A stretch of DNA of 11,517 bases from Spirochaetes bacterium RIFOXYC1_FULL_54_7 (GTDB lineage: Bacteria > Spirochaetota > Spirochaetia > Treponematales > UBA12059), in NCBI GenBank assembly GCA_001830645.1, contig MIBM01000093.1, positions 1-11,517 of the forward strand, written 5' to 3'. Shown here one piece after another: positions 1 through 8,136 of this stretch (within the stretch, counting starts at the first letter, position 1; every line of letters starts with the position of its first letter). The notes beneath the pieces were generated by a model. The model was not told the origin of the DNA, made no database searches, and saw nothing but the letters and a program-made list of their open reading frames with translations. Position numbers and translations under genes: made by a program.

Positions 1-848
1 CCCGGCTTGCCATAGGTCATGGTGGCCGCATGGTCTCCCGTCTTGTAACCTCGGCCCATGGGTTCCACACCATACAACTTTATATTTTCGTCTTCTATAT
101 AGGCCGAGAAGATACCCATGGCATTGCTGCCGCCGCCTACGCAGGCTACGACACTGTCAGGATGCTCGCCGGTCATCTCGAAGAACTGCTCCTTGGCCTC
201 TATGCCTACGACCCGCTGGAATTCCCGTACCATCATGGGGAAGGGGTGAGGTCCGACAACGGAGCCAATACAGTAGATGCTGTTTTCGGGGTCCTGCATA
301 TAGGCACCGAAGGCTGAATCCACTGCTTCCTTTAGGGTTTTAAGGCCGAATGAAACTGGAACCACCTTGGCACCGAGGATCTTCATGCGCACCACATTGG
401 GGTGTTCCTTGTGTATGTCCACCTCTCCCATGTGTATCTCGCACTCCAGGCCGAAGTAGGCTGCGGCCGTGGCAAGGGCGACGCCATGCTGACCGGCTCC
501 GGTCTCCGCTATCAGTTTTTTCTTGCCCAGATATTTTGCAAGCAGAGCCTCGCCCATGCAGTGGTTCAGCTTGTGGGCGCCGGTGTGGTTCAGGTCCTCA
601 CGTTTCAGGTAGATGCGTCCGCCATACTCGTCGGACAGGCGTTTTGCAAAGTAGACAGGTGTGGGTCTACCCTGGAAGTGCTTGCGGATACTGCGTAGCT
701 CGGAGATGAATTCATGGGATTTGCTGATGGAATAGTACGCATCGGTGATTTTTTCCATCTCGACCTGGAGGTTCGGGGGGATGAAACTGCCGCCGTACTC
801 GCCATAATTGCCGTTTGCATCGGGAAAAGACTTAAAATAGTCACTCAT
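1..848 (-). CDS. trpB: Tryptophan synthase beta chain (partial, 3' end beyond left edge)
   Basis: PLP enzyme that condenses indole with L-serine to give tryptophan, normally in a cytoplasmic alpha2-beta2 complex with TrpA. Visible are 282 codons from the ATG at 848; the family is about 390-400 residues, so roughly the last quarter lies off the left edge. The PLP lysine sits in HTGAHKLN (K93). The catalytic glutamate is in AETGAGQHG (E115), and the PLP-phosphate loop is GGGSN (238-242). [10 protein letters not shown] (195-204) is also typical of TrpB. The start is supported by AAGGAG (857-862), 8 bases upstream. The gene has its own promoter (879-907) and begins a transcription unit; trpA, if present, would lie downstream off the window. 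The beta-chain assignment is secure from motifs. Whether it works with TrpA or alone cannot be told. Confidence 0.95.
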   Translation of the reverse strand, partial: MSDYFKSFPDANGNYGEYGGSFIPPNLQVEMEKITDAYYSISKSHEFISELRSIRKHFQGRPTPVYFAKRLSDEYGGRIYLKREDLNHTGAHKLNHCMGEALLAKYLGKKKLIAETGAGQHGVALATAAAYFGLECEIHMGEVDIHKEHPNVVRMKILGAKVVPVSFGLKTLKEAVDSAFGAYMQDPENSIYCIGSVVGPHPFPMMVREFQRVVGIEAKEQFFEMTGEHPDSVVACVGGGSNAMGIFSAYIEDENIKLYGVEPMGRGYKTGDHAATMTYGKP

Positions 849-878
849 GTGTGTTTCTCCTTATAAGAACGTGCATGG

Positions 879-907
879 AGAATACAGGAGAATATTGTTT
901 CTGTCAA
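879..907 (-). promoter_or_regulatory. Sigma-70-type promoter of trpB
   Basis: On the minus strand a perfect -35 TTGACA (902-907) is followed by exactly 17 bp and a -10 TATTCT (879-884). Transcription would start near 872, leaving a leader of about 24 nt with the AAGGAG ribosome site. The leader is too short for a trp attenuator or a T-box. The octamer GGAGAATA occurs twice 10 bp apart on the plus strand (877-884 and 887-894), once across the -10. Confidence 0.75.
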
Positions 908-909
908 TA
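893..909. promoter_or_regulatory. Candidate operator: 5-7-5 inverted repeat over the trpB -35
   Basis: TATTG (893-897) and CAATA (905-909) are perfect inverted arms around 7 bases, and the right arm covers the -35 box of the trpB promoter. The position would suit a repressor site, but 5-bp AT-rich arms can arise by chance and I do not recognise a known regulator motif. Confidence 0.3.
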
Positions 910-925
910 GTATCTTATTAAATTC

Positions 926-3900
926 TCATTCAATCCTGCACGCGACAATCCTTCTGCTCTCGTTGTCCCCGAGATAGATAATGTTTGCTGACCACTCCAT
1001 ACAGTCAGTGTCCAGGTTGGAAAGGGTCAGTGAGGCAGTTTCCGAAATGCTGGAGATGTCGGATGCATCAAGAAGGGTAAGTCTGGTATCCGTGCCATTT
1101 CCGGAACGGATCAGGATGAAGTCTCCCTGGACAAGGATTTCATGGGGATCGAAACCGAATCCCATCGAATAGTTGTAGCCGGTTTGTTCGGTCAGGCTGC
1201 CGGTTAGCGGGTTCAGAAAAAACACCCGGATTTCAGACCCGTCAAGGACAAATACAGTATTGTCACTGAGCGCCAGGTCTTGAATACCGGCGTTGGCGGT
1301 AATGGCGCTGCGCAGGGCAGGTTCCTTCCTGTTGCCGAGATCGATTACCGCCACTTCTCCATCACGTGCACTGATGACATAGGTGCCGGCAAGTTCTACT
1401 GCAATGTTTCCGCCCTCCAGAAACACACCCTGTTGTACTGGCGTCGTCGGAGTTGCTATATCGACCATGGTAATCCCGTCGTTTACGTTGGTTCCCAGAA
1501 TGGCTAAGTCTCCCTGCAACCGCATTTTCCAGGCTCTACCGCTGGCTATGATTCCTGTGGACAAAACTTGCGGAGGTGACGTTGCAATATCGATCGTGTC
1601 CGTGGAGGACAACATGACTATGTCGCCGATAAGGCCCATATCGGGCCAGCTGCGGTTCGAGGAAGGCAATTGAATAGTGGCGGTTATAACCGGATTTTCG
1701 GGAGTGGAAATATCCAGGACCTGCAAGGTATCGATGAGCACTTCACTCTCTGAACCAGAAAGTACGAGCATTCGGTCGCCATCAGCCCTTATGACATTGG
1801 TGTCACCAGCTACACCACTCAAAGTCACCGGACCAATTTCATGGATGCTGGAAGGCATGCCGATGTCCAGGATGCAGATACCACCACTATCCAACTGTGC
1901 CAGCCACAAGACACCATTGTCTGCATACAGGTCAGTTGTGTAGCCATCCAGTTCGAAGGTATACAGGTAGGGATCTGTGTCGTTTTCCGCACCGTCAGCA
2001 TCTTCACTGCCATCGAGGATGCTGGCTATATTGAAAGCTTTGTAACCTCCACGGTAGGCATCGGCAATGTACAGTGTGGATCCGTCGATGTGCATGGCCC
2101 CATCGGCATAGATTACGTAGCCGCCGTTTGCCACTTCAAGTGGTGCTGCAGGGTTGGTAACCTGGTATGCCCGCATGCCGATTTCGTTGTCACGCATAAA
2201 GAGGTAATCGCCGCTCATGACCATATGTTCGGGACCCATGTTGTTGTTCGCATGCAACAGGCTGGTATCCGTAAGTAAAACGCTATCTGGGTCACTCACA
2301 TCTGCTATCATGAGTCTGCATTTCCAGTTCGTGGTACTCTCATCGTAGAACCTGTGGGCGATGAATAGATGATTATCCTGCGCATACAGTCCCATAGGCT
2401 CACTGGCAAAGGATCCGAGCAGAATGGGTGATGCAGGGTTGTTAATGTCATAGATGTAAATGGCTCCTGGTTCTTCTCTCATGTCATCCGCAGCTGCCAC
2501 AAAGAGTATTGTTCCGGTTGATGACATCCCATAGATACTCCGGTTAATATGCCAGTCCGGGAGAGCAAAAGTGGCCACAGCTGTTCTTGTATCAAGGTCT
2601 GCAACGACAACCGTTGCATAGCCGGATCTGAATCCATATGCATATGATCCGGCTTTGTGGAATCGTGCTCCAAAGGACGTGATGTATTCGCCAGTGCTGA
2701 TTGGTGACAGGGGGTCATCCAGATCAAAGAACCGCAGACTATTGATGTTGTCACTGGCAATCAAGAGTTCTCCATGCCTTTCAATAGTGTTCAATGTGTA
2801 GGAACCTACAGTATTTGCTACCACTGGCTGTTTGGAGAAGTATGGCGGCCTGAAAGCTGTGGATTCCACACTCTGGTTGAGGCTCGAGGAGCCATTGTTG
2901 CGGAGTGTCAGTCGATACCGGTAGTAATTGGACTTTATTACATCGGTGTCGCTGTAGGTGGATGCGGTGGTTACAGTCAGGGCTTCCCAGTTGCCGTCGT
3001 TCACCTGGCGTTCCAGCAGGTAGCGTGCTCCTGCGGTGAGGGATGGATACCACTCGATTTCTATTCTCCCATATCCACTGTTCACTGCCCAGGGTCTGAA
3101 GGTCAGAGGTGACATGGGTGCCAGTACCAGATCAGCTGAAACGGCCGTCTCGTAACCTGGTACGGTAGCGCTTAGCTGGAACTCGTGGAAGGTTCCGTTG
3201 GTTAGGCCCGTCCATGTATAGATCCCGTCTTCTTCCAGGTTGATGTTGTCTCTGATGCCGCCGAAGACGAATTCTTCCATCCGGTAGCTGGTGGCTTCGG
3301 GTACGGGGTCCCAGGTAAAGGTGATACTACTGTTCTGCACCTCGGTGTTTATATTGATTGAGCCTCCTCCAGCGGGTTTCAGGAGGTTTACACGGATAAG
3401 GCTTTCATTGCCATTCTTGTCCGAGGCAGTGAGCTCAAGCACAACATTGGTTGACAACTGGCTTGAATCAATTTGTGTCCATAAATTATCACCTTCAGCA
3501 TCCTCATCGACAACAAGTGTTCCTCCGATGATGGTGCCTGGTATGCGGTAAGAGACAGAAGCCAGCTCAACTTCACCGAGTCCGGTGTCCCCTGGGCCAT
3601 TCTGGACTCTGCCGGATAACTTGATGCAGGTGGCGTAATAGCCGTCTACTGGGCTTGTCAGGGTCAAGTGCGGCCCAACACCGTCATTTCTCAGTGTAAG
3701 GGACCGGGACGATGCATGACCGTGGATGTCTATGGCTATCAAGGTGACCACGATGTCAGTCTTGATGCCACTGGTATCGCAGTGGAAATCAAAAACTCCG
3801 CTTGCAGCATCGAACAGTACAGCCGTTGTCTGGAGAGCGTATGTAGTCGAATAAGCCAGGCTTACAACCTCGTCCAGGCCAGTATCATCTTCACTGTTGG

Positions 3901-4717
3901 CAACACTCCCGGTAACGGTTATACCTGATTCGAAAACTGAATAATCGGCCGGACTGGCAATCCGGATTGCCGGGCCGACAAGGTCGCTGGTGAGTTGCCG
4001 GATGATGCTTGTCGAGTCTCCCTGTTTGTCGGTTGCGGTAATCCTGATGAGGATGTTGCCGGATAGGTTAGTGGAATCGAACTGGAAGGAATATTCACCC
4101 GTTTCGGGATCAAAGACTTCGGAGAGGTCTCCAGTGATGATGGTATTGAGTACCTCGTATTCCACAGCTGCCACATTGGTAGGAACCGAGCCATCGCTGT
4201 TTCTGACCGAGCCCTCCACTACAACGGTCTTACCGATGACAGTTCGATCTATGGGAGAATCCACCGTGACCACCGGTCCACTGGAATCATACAATAGTCG
4301 TCTGGTAATCGAGGTTTGGTTACGGTTCAGATCCATTGCAGTAAGTACAAGGGAAATATTCCCGTTGTAACTATCAGTTGGTATGCTCAGGGTAAAACTG
4401 CCGTCGGACTCCACGGTTATCGTTCCTGATTCTTCTTCGCCTGGTATGGACCAGCCTAGTGCTGGAATGGCAGCGCGGTCTTCCAGGGGGCGTACCAGTC
4501 CCTGGGCATCCAGATCAAGCGCAATGCCGGAGATGGTCAGGCTGTCCTGAAATAGTGCGCCTTCCACCGGTTCATCCAGAATGAGCTGTGGGCTCTGGCT
4601 GTCTTCCAGTATATCCAGATCCGATAACTTGAACGGCGATGGACAGGTGCTGAACAGGATGACAACCAGTATAAGCCCTGGCATGGTTGCAGATAGTCTA
4701 CGTTGTTTCCTGAACAT
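926..4717 (-). CDS. Large surface lipoprotein: Ig-like repeats, FN3 domains, LVIVD beta-propeller
   Basis: A 1263-residue exported protein. The N-terminus has basic residues (RKQRR), a hydrophobic stretch (13-22) and LFSTC ending at C25. This would be a poor classical lipobox but fits the looser form used by spirochaetes, so membrane anchoring is probable, not certain. Four Ig-like repeats follow (about 45-145, 147-245, 248-345, 349-447), the last three opening with a GP...SP element. Two fibronectin III-like domains come next (about 450-535 and 537-625). The rest (630-1263) is about 13 propeller blades of the type LYIAD...DI..P..P, matching the LVIVD repeat family, enough for two propellers. 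No catalytic site is seen; adhesion or protein binding is the likely role, by inference. GAGGA (4724-4728) lies 6 bases before the ATG and inside the upstream gene's end. The 2-base gap after that gene implies co-translation. No terminator is visible before trpB. Confidence 0.85.
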   Translation of the reverse strand: MFRKQRRLSATMPGLILVVILFSTCPSPFKLSDLDILEDSQSPQLILDEPVEGALFQDSLTISGIALDLDAQGLVRPLEDRAAIPALGWSIPGEEESGTITVESDGSFTLSIPTDSYNGNISLVLTAMDLNRNQTSITRRLLYDSSGPVVTVDSPIDRTVIGKTVVVEGSVRNSDGSVPTNVAAVEYEVLNTIITGDLSEVFDPETGEYSFQFDSTNLSGNILIRITATDKQGDSTSIIRQLTSDLVGPAIRIASPADYSVFESGITVTGSVANSEDDTGLDEVVSLAYSTTYALQTTAVLFDAASGVFDFHCDTSGIKTDIVVTLIAIDIHGHASSRSLTLRNDGVGPHLTLTSPVDGYYATCIKLSGRVQNGPGDTGLGEVELASVSYRIPGTIIGGTLVVDEDAEGDNLWTQIDSSQLSTNVVLELTASDKNGNESLIRVNLLKPAGGGSININTEVQNSSITFTWDPVPEATSYRMEEFVFGGIRDNINLEEDGIYTWTGLTNGTFHEFQLSATVPGYETAVSADLVLAPMSPLTFRPWAVNSGYGRIEIEWYPSLTAGARYLLERQVNDGNWEALTVTTASTYSDTDVIKSNYYRYRLTLRNNGSSSLNQSVESTAFRPPYFSKQPVVANTVGSYTLNTIERHGELLIASDNINSLRFFDLDDPLSPISTGEYITSFGARFHKAGSYAYGFRSGYATVVVADLDTRTAVATFALPDWHINRSIYGMSSTGTILFVAAADDMREEPGAIYIYDINNPASPILLGSFASEPMGLYAQDNHLFIAHRFYDESTTNWKCRLMIADVSDPDSVLLTDTSLLHANNNMGPEHMVMSGDYLFMRDNEIGMRAYQVTNPAAPLEVANGGYVIYADGAMHIDGSTLYIADAYRGGYKAFNIASILDGSEDADGAENDTDPYLYTFELDGYTTDLYADNGVLWLAQLDSGGICILDIGMPSSIHEIGPVTLSGVAGDTNVIRADGDRMLVLSGSESEVLIDTLQVLDISTPENPVITATIQLPSSNRSWPDMGLIGDIVMLSSTDTIDIATSPPQVLSTGIIASGRAWKMRLQGDLAILGTNVNDGITMVDIATPTTPVQQGVFLEGGNIAVELAGTYVISARDGEVAVIDLGNRKEPALRSAITANAGIQDLALSDNTVFVLDGSEIRVFFLNPLTGSLTEQTGYNYSMGFGFDPHEILVQGDFILIRSGNGTDTRLTLLDASDISSISETASLTLSNLDTDCMEWSANIIYLGDNESRRIVACRIE

Positions 4718-4719
4718 AT

Positions 4720-6969
4720 TCAGTCCTCGAAAAAAAGGATCGACTGGGCAGCGGAAGCGTCGCTGGCCCTTGCCGAGCTGTCCTCCGCTGTACCAGCAAG
4801 GAAGCTGTATTGCCGTGCTTCTTCCGGATTGATGCGTTCAGCCGATGACAGGAAATCCCGGGCTTCGGAATAGTTCTCCAGTGCATAATAGGTCCGGCTC
4901 AGGTTGAGCAGCACCGTGAACCTGGTGGATTTTTTGGTGTCATCTGTGTTGTCCATCATTTCCAGGGTGCGCAGGAATGCGTCCCGGGCGGCCTGGTATT
5001 TTTTATCAAGGAAGTAGGTGGAGCCAAGGTTCAACTTTGCATTGAAGTCCTTGGGATCAAGTGCCTGGGCTTGCTCGAAACCACGTATCGCCTCCTGGGT
5101 AAAACCGTATTTTGCGGCAGTGATGCCATACTTGTTCCAGTAGCGGGCACTGTTTCTGGTTTCTGCTTCCTTGAGGGCTGTCTGGAGGGTTGCCCTTGAC
5201 AGACTGGCAAGATCCTGTCTGAACCGGCTTACCATTGCATCCTTGTCACCGTATTGCAGCCCCAGATCGGTTTCACGCAGGGCTACGGGCCTGAAGATCC
5301 GGTGGGCTTCACTGGTTATGTAAAAGCCGCGCGAGGCTGGCTTGGATTCATATTCCCTGTATTGCCCGATGCCTGTTGACCAGGCTTCCTCGAAACTGCC
5401 CTTGCCTATAAGGGTTATCTCGACAAGTACCCAGATTTCGCCGTCAATCTCCACCAGCATGTTACGGTCAGGGTGTACACTTGCAAATGACCTGGACGGA
5501 ATGCCGGTATTGACGGCGCTGTAGATGTGCCCTGGCACGGTAACGAAGGCGGTGGCTATGCCGGACGATTCCAGGATCGTGTTGTACAGGACTGTCAGAT
5601 CATCACAGTCTCCAGTCAGACGGACAAGAGTCTCCCGGGGGAAACTGATGGAGTCAACCGAAACTGCATTCTCCTGTACCATGGTAAAAGGGGAGGTGGG
5701 ATCGATCTGGTAGAGTATGCCCAGTTCTGCCAGGGCATTGTAGGCCTGCATGGCGAACTGCAGCTTGTCGCTTATATAGGGGTTCTTCACCTCCCGGTGA
5801 CTGAGCAGGATGAAACTGGCATAGTTGCGTACTGAACCGTCGGCGGGTGTGATGAAGGCGGCTACCTTCCTGTCGTCGCTCCAGGTAAGCGCATTGCGGT
5901 CATACAGCTCATAGGACAGGGATCTACGTTGCTCTGCGCTGCGTCCCCGGGCTGTGTACGATACGATCAATTCCCCGTTCAGGGGTGTAACGCCCTGGGT
6001 GGAGAACACCGCTTCGCTGAACGTCGCCTTCAGGTCTATGCCCTGCCTCTCTCCCTTTGCCAACCGCTCGAAATGGGCCAGGGTAGTAGGAGAATCCATG
6101 AAACCTTCCTGGAAAAACTCCACCACTACATCTTCAACTTCAAATTTTTCTACATTCTCTATTTCGAAGCTTGTGATGGGTTGCTGGGCATAGTAACTAC
6201 GCATGGCAGCGAATACCGGCGGCATTGAGATGTCGCCGAAGCGCAGTGCGCGGATGGCGGCGCTTGCCCTGTCCGGATCCTGGCCAAAGCGGTAGGCGGC
6301 CTGCAGGCCAAGGCCATAGGAGAAGCCGTCATAGCTGTCCAGTGGCCCAAGGCCCAGGAGATACCGGACGGATGGCTTGACGGCGATGCTGAAGTTGTAC
6401 GAAGGGTTGATGGAGAAGGAACCTGCACTGCCACTTACCAGGTTGAGCTGACCATAGTCGTCCGATGCATCCAGGATGGCCGACTCCAACCTGGTGAATA
6501 GGGATTGGGAGGCACCTGCAAACAGATCAAAGCCAAGCTCGAAATCCCGTGAGAATCGATGGGAAATCCCGAACCCGAGAGCGCCATAGACATGGCGATG
6601 GGTCCAGTCAAGCCCGGTATAATCAGGTTCCATCAGGAAACTGAAATCCAGGACTCCCGCTTTGATGAAAGGCTGGAACACAGGATGGCCAGGCAGAGGT
6701 AACCGGATCTCCCCGGTTACCTCGTTTATCTGGAAGTCAAGCAGCCGGGAATTACCTATGCCGGAGAGAGGTTGGTATGCAGCTGCAATAGCCAACGGAT
6801 ACCGGTAGTACTGGTTCAGATCCATATCCTGGGATGTGCATGGTAGCGGTGTGGTCAGCAGAAGGATGAAGCAATAGAGGCAGGAACGGTTACCGGGATG
6901 GATTCCGGAATGAATAATGTATTGGCTGACGAAATAGCTGAATCGTGCTGGTAATCCTGATCGTCCCAT
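4720..6969 (-). CDS. Exported transglutaminase-like protein with C-terminal TPR repeats
   Basis: A 749-residue protein. A hydrophobic segment (30-43, LYCFILLLTTPLP) preceded by a basic stretch acts as signal peptide or anchor. Residues 60-230 are rich in aromatic and glycine alternations (for example YGALGFGISHRF and YGLGLQAAYRFG), which suggests outer-membrane beta-strands, though this is tentative. A transglutaminase/protease-like core spans about 400-560: the nucleophile is in LTGDCDDLTVLYN (C455), the histidine in VPGH (H481), and the acidic partner probably E517 in WVLVEITLIG. TPR helices follow at about 608-720 (YGFTQEAIRGFEQAQALDP; YYALENYSEARDFL). The ATG at 6969 is chosen over the one at 7020 because AGAGG (6976-6980) lies 6 bases upstream and the longer form adds a cysteine-rich tail without its own RBS. 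It is the first gene of an operon with the lipoprotein. The substrate is unknown; peptide cleavage or crosslinking at the envelope is inferred. Confidence 0.82.
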   Translation of the reverse strand: MGRSGLPARFSYFVSQYIIHSGIHPGNRSCLYCFILLLTTPLPCTSQDMDLNQYYRYPLAIAAAYQPLSGIGNSRLLDFQINEVTGEIRLPLPGHPVFQPFIKAGVLDFSFLMEPDYTGLDWTHRHVYGALGFGISHRFSRDFELGFDLFAGASQSLFTRLESAILDASDDYGQLNLVSGSAGSFSINPSYNFSIAVKPSVRYLLGLGPLDSYDGFSYGLGLQAAYRFGQDPDRASAAIRALRFGDISMPPVFAAMRSYYAQQPITSFEIENVEKFEVEDVVVEFFQEGFMDSPTTLAHFERLAKGERQGIDLKATFSEAVFSTQGVTPLNGELIVSYTARGRSAEQRRSLSYELYDRNALTWSDDRKVAAFITPADGSVRNYASFILLSHREVKNPYISDKLQFAMQAYNALAELGILYQIDPTSPFTMVQENAVSVDSISFPRETLVRLTGDCDDLTVLYNTILESSGIATAFVTVPGHIYSAVNTGIPSRSFASVHPDRNMLVEIDGEIWVLVEITLIGKGSFEEAWSTGIGQYREYESKPASRGFYITSEAHRIFRPVALRETDLGLQYGDKDAMVSRFRQDLASLSRATLQTALKEAETRNSARYWNKYGITAAKYGFTQEAIRGFEQAQALDPKDFNAKLNLGSTYFLDKKYQAARDAFLRTLEMMDNTDDTKKSTRFTVLLNLSRTYYALENYSEARDFLSSAERINPEEARQYSFLAGTAEDSSARASDASAAQSILFFED

Positions 6970-7031
6970 CTCACACCTCTGAAATCTGCAGCGGAATAGC
7001 AGATGCATGAAGTAAAGCACAACAACAGGAA

Positions 7032-7060
7032 ATTGTAAGTTTTATTTACTTTATTAACAA
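7032..7060 (-). promoter_or_regulatory. Promoter of the transglutaminase/lipoprotein operon
   Basis: On the minus strand TTGTTA (7055-7060), 17 bp, then TACAAT (7032-7037). Five of six -10 bases match consensus and the surroundings are AT-rich. Transcription would begin near 7025 and give a leader of about 55 nt before the ATG at 6969. No other good promoter is seen ahead of this gene pair. Confidence 0.6.
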
Positions 7061-7180
7061 GGGGTGCCATAAAAAATATTTGGAACCAAGGATGTTTTCC
7101 GGAACTGCAGATTGACAGCCGGATTCGCGGCTTTTATTCCTGCCTTGCCCGGGGGCACCGGTCTTGGTATATATAACACC
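7061..7180 (+). other. Non-coding stretch with a possible relic promoter
   Basis: No gene is seen between the envelope-operon promoter and the pseudogene start. A TTGCCC (7145-7150) with a 17-bp gap to TATATA (7168-7173) faces the pseudogene's ATG at 7181 and could be its old promoter. There is no Shine-Dalgarno sequence before that ATG. Confidence 0.3.
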
Positions 7181-7439
7181 ATGAGAACAATCCAGGAATA
7201 TGATGCGGTAATTGTCGGCGCTGGCATGGCCGGTACAGAAGGCCGTTGTTGCTGCCTATACCGGTGCGCTGGCCCTGAGCCTGTCCGGAAGCAGGCTGGC
7301 AAGCAGGAAGGAAGCCAGTTGCTATGTTGATCTGCACCGGATAGGTGGCTGAAAGCTGGGTATGCAGGTATTCTGGCTGGCTGATTTGCTGGCCATGAAT
7401 TACAGCTGCCCGGGTAGTTTACGTTTCATGGGGTACCGC
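7181..7439 (+). pseudogene. Decayed N-terminal fragment of an MnmG(GidA)-like FAD protein
   Basis: From the ATG at 7181 the frame reads MRTIQEYDAVIVGAGMAGTE, a dinucleotide-binding N-terminus with GAGMAG. At about 7241 one extra base breaks the frame; in the next frame it continues as AAVVAAYTGALALSLSGS and ends with SCYVDLHRIGG before a TGA (7350-7352). MnmG proteins (tRNA wobble-uridine modification) begin with the same kind of motif, then a VEAA helix, and then an SC..IGG element about 30 residues on. This layout is the reason for the call. After the TGA the frame stays open to the next gene but the resemblance is weak (WLADLLAMN). The more than 500 further residues of an MnmG are missing. 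Another FAD-dependent oxidoreductase cannot be excluded. As only about 60 codons remain, it is surely non-functional. Confidence 0.5.
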
Positions 7440-7943
7440 CTAGCCGAAGTATTTATACATGAATTTCCGATACGATTTCCTGAACCAGGGTATGCCGTTG
7501 AAGATGTCCCCCCAGGGATCGTAATAGTCGCGCTGGCCTATGATGCGGCCATCGGCATGGAGCCTGAGCACCGTGGAACCATAGACCGGGGTGCTCGGCG
7601 CTTTCTTGAACATCATGGTCATGGTCCACTGCATGAAGATGACATCCCCTTCCTGGGCCACAGCATGTATGCCCATCCGCAGCTCTTTGCACCGCCCTGT
7701 CAGGCGCTCGCACAGAGCCTTGAAGGCTTTCAGGCCTTCGAGCCGCTGGATGGAGTCCTGGAATACGATATCAGGATGGTAAAAGGGATAGATGTGGGAC
7801 CAGTCAAGCTTGCCCTTGGTGTTGTAGGTCTTTGACCACACCTCCTGTACGGTCCGGGCATCCAGCGGGTGCAATACAGGGTCTGTTCTGTCTGCAGCGC
7901 CTGGCAGGGTGCAACCGGCGTCTGTCTTGCGTGGTTCTTTCAT
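7440..7943 (-). CDS. SnoaL/NTF2-like family protein
   Basis: A 167-residue cytoplasmic protein of the NTF2-like (SnoaL-type) fold. Family features seen are HPDIVFQDSIQRLEG (56-70), a central strand with W106, and the closing GRIIGQRDYYDPWGDIFNG (132-150) followed by IPWF. These resemble the NTF2-like proteins that end in a DYFDP/DYYDP motif and a hydrophobic helix. Members include isomerases, hydrolases and ligand-binding proteins, so no reaction can be named. The ATG at 7943 has only a weak upstream AGTAG, and no in-frame start precedes the conserved part at about residue 27. It is divergent from the hydrolase gene. An open frame on the opposite strand (7362-7835) is the shadow of this gene. 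No terminator with a T-run follows its stop. Confidence 0.8.
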   Translation of the reverse strand: MKEPRKTDAGCTLPGAADRTDPVLHPLDARTVQEVWSKTYNTKGKLDWSHIYPFYHPDIVFQDSIQRLEGLKAFKALCERLTGRCKELRMGIHAVAQEGDVIFMQWTMTMMFKKAPSTPVYGSTVLRLHADGRIIGQRDYYDPWGDIFNGIPWFRKSYRKFMYKYFG

Positions 7944-8041
7944 ATCTACTGATCTCAGGGTGCCGATCCAGGGTTGGCAAGTCTGCAGATGGTGGGGATG
8001 GGAAAATGACTACCAGGGCTTGGAATCCGTGATTGATGAAA

Positions 8042-8062
8042 AATGAAGAATGAAGAATGATA
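8042..8062 (+). repeat. Short tandem repeat AATGAAG x 3 (last copy imperfect)
   Basis: AATGAAG at 8042-8048 and 8049-8055, then AATGATA at 8056-8062, within a strongly purine-rich plus strand (about 8036-8100) between the divergent NTF2-like and hydrolase genes. It produces a false in-frame ATG at 8050 upstream of the true hydrolase start. Copy number could vary by slippage. Confidence 0.6.
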
Positions 8063-8089
8063 AAGAAAAAGGAAAAGGAAGAAAGATTA

Positions 8090-8118
8090 TTGAAAAAATA
8101 ATGTATGATGAGTATTTT
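8090..8118 (+). promoter_or_regulatory. Candidate promoter of the dienelactone hydrolase gene
   Basis: TTGAAA (8090-8095), 17 bp, TATTTT (8113-8118). Transcription would begin at about 8125, directly at the GGAGG ribosome site (8126-8130), a very short leader. A TATGAT at 8104-8109 is an alternative -10 without a good -35. Confidence 0.35.
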
Positions 8119-8136
8119 TCTTGCTGGAGGACAACT

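Noticed and set aside
1841..2278. 145-codon plus-strand frame inside the lipoprotein gene
   Set aside because: Shadow of the beta-propeller coding region; no RBS and no recognisable domain.
6970..7020. Upstream ATG at 7020 for the transglutaminase-like protein
   Set aside because: The ATG at 6969 has the AGAGG site 6 bases upstream, while the extension adds 17 atypical residues.
7382..7425. Terminator hairpin after the NTF2-like gene
   Set aside because: A near-palindrome CTACCCGGGCAG is present on the minus strand, but it has no loop and no T-run.
7362..7835. 157-codon open frame on the plus strand
   Set aside because: It is antisense to the NTF2-like gene, whose minus-strand product shows clear family motifs; the plus-strand product resembles nothing.
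8050..8136. N-terminal extension of the hydrolase from the ATG at 8050
   Set aside because: It is made of a lysine-rich tract from a tandem repeat, lacks a good RBS and would bury the signal peptide.
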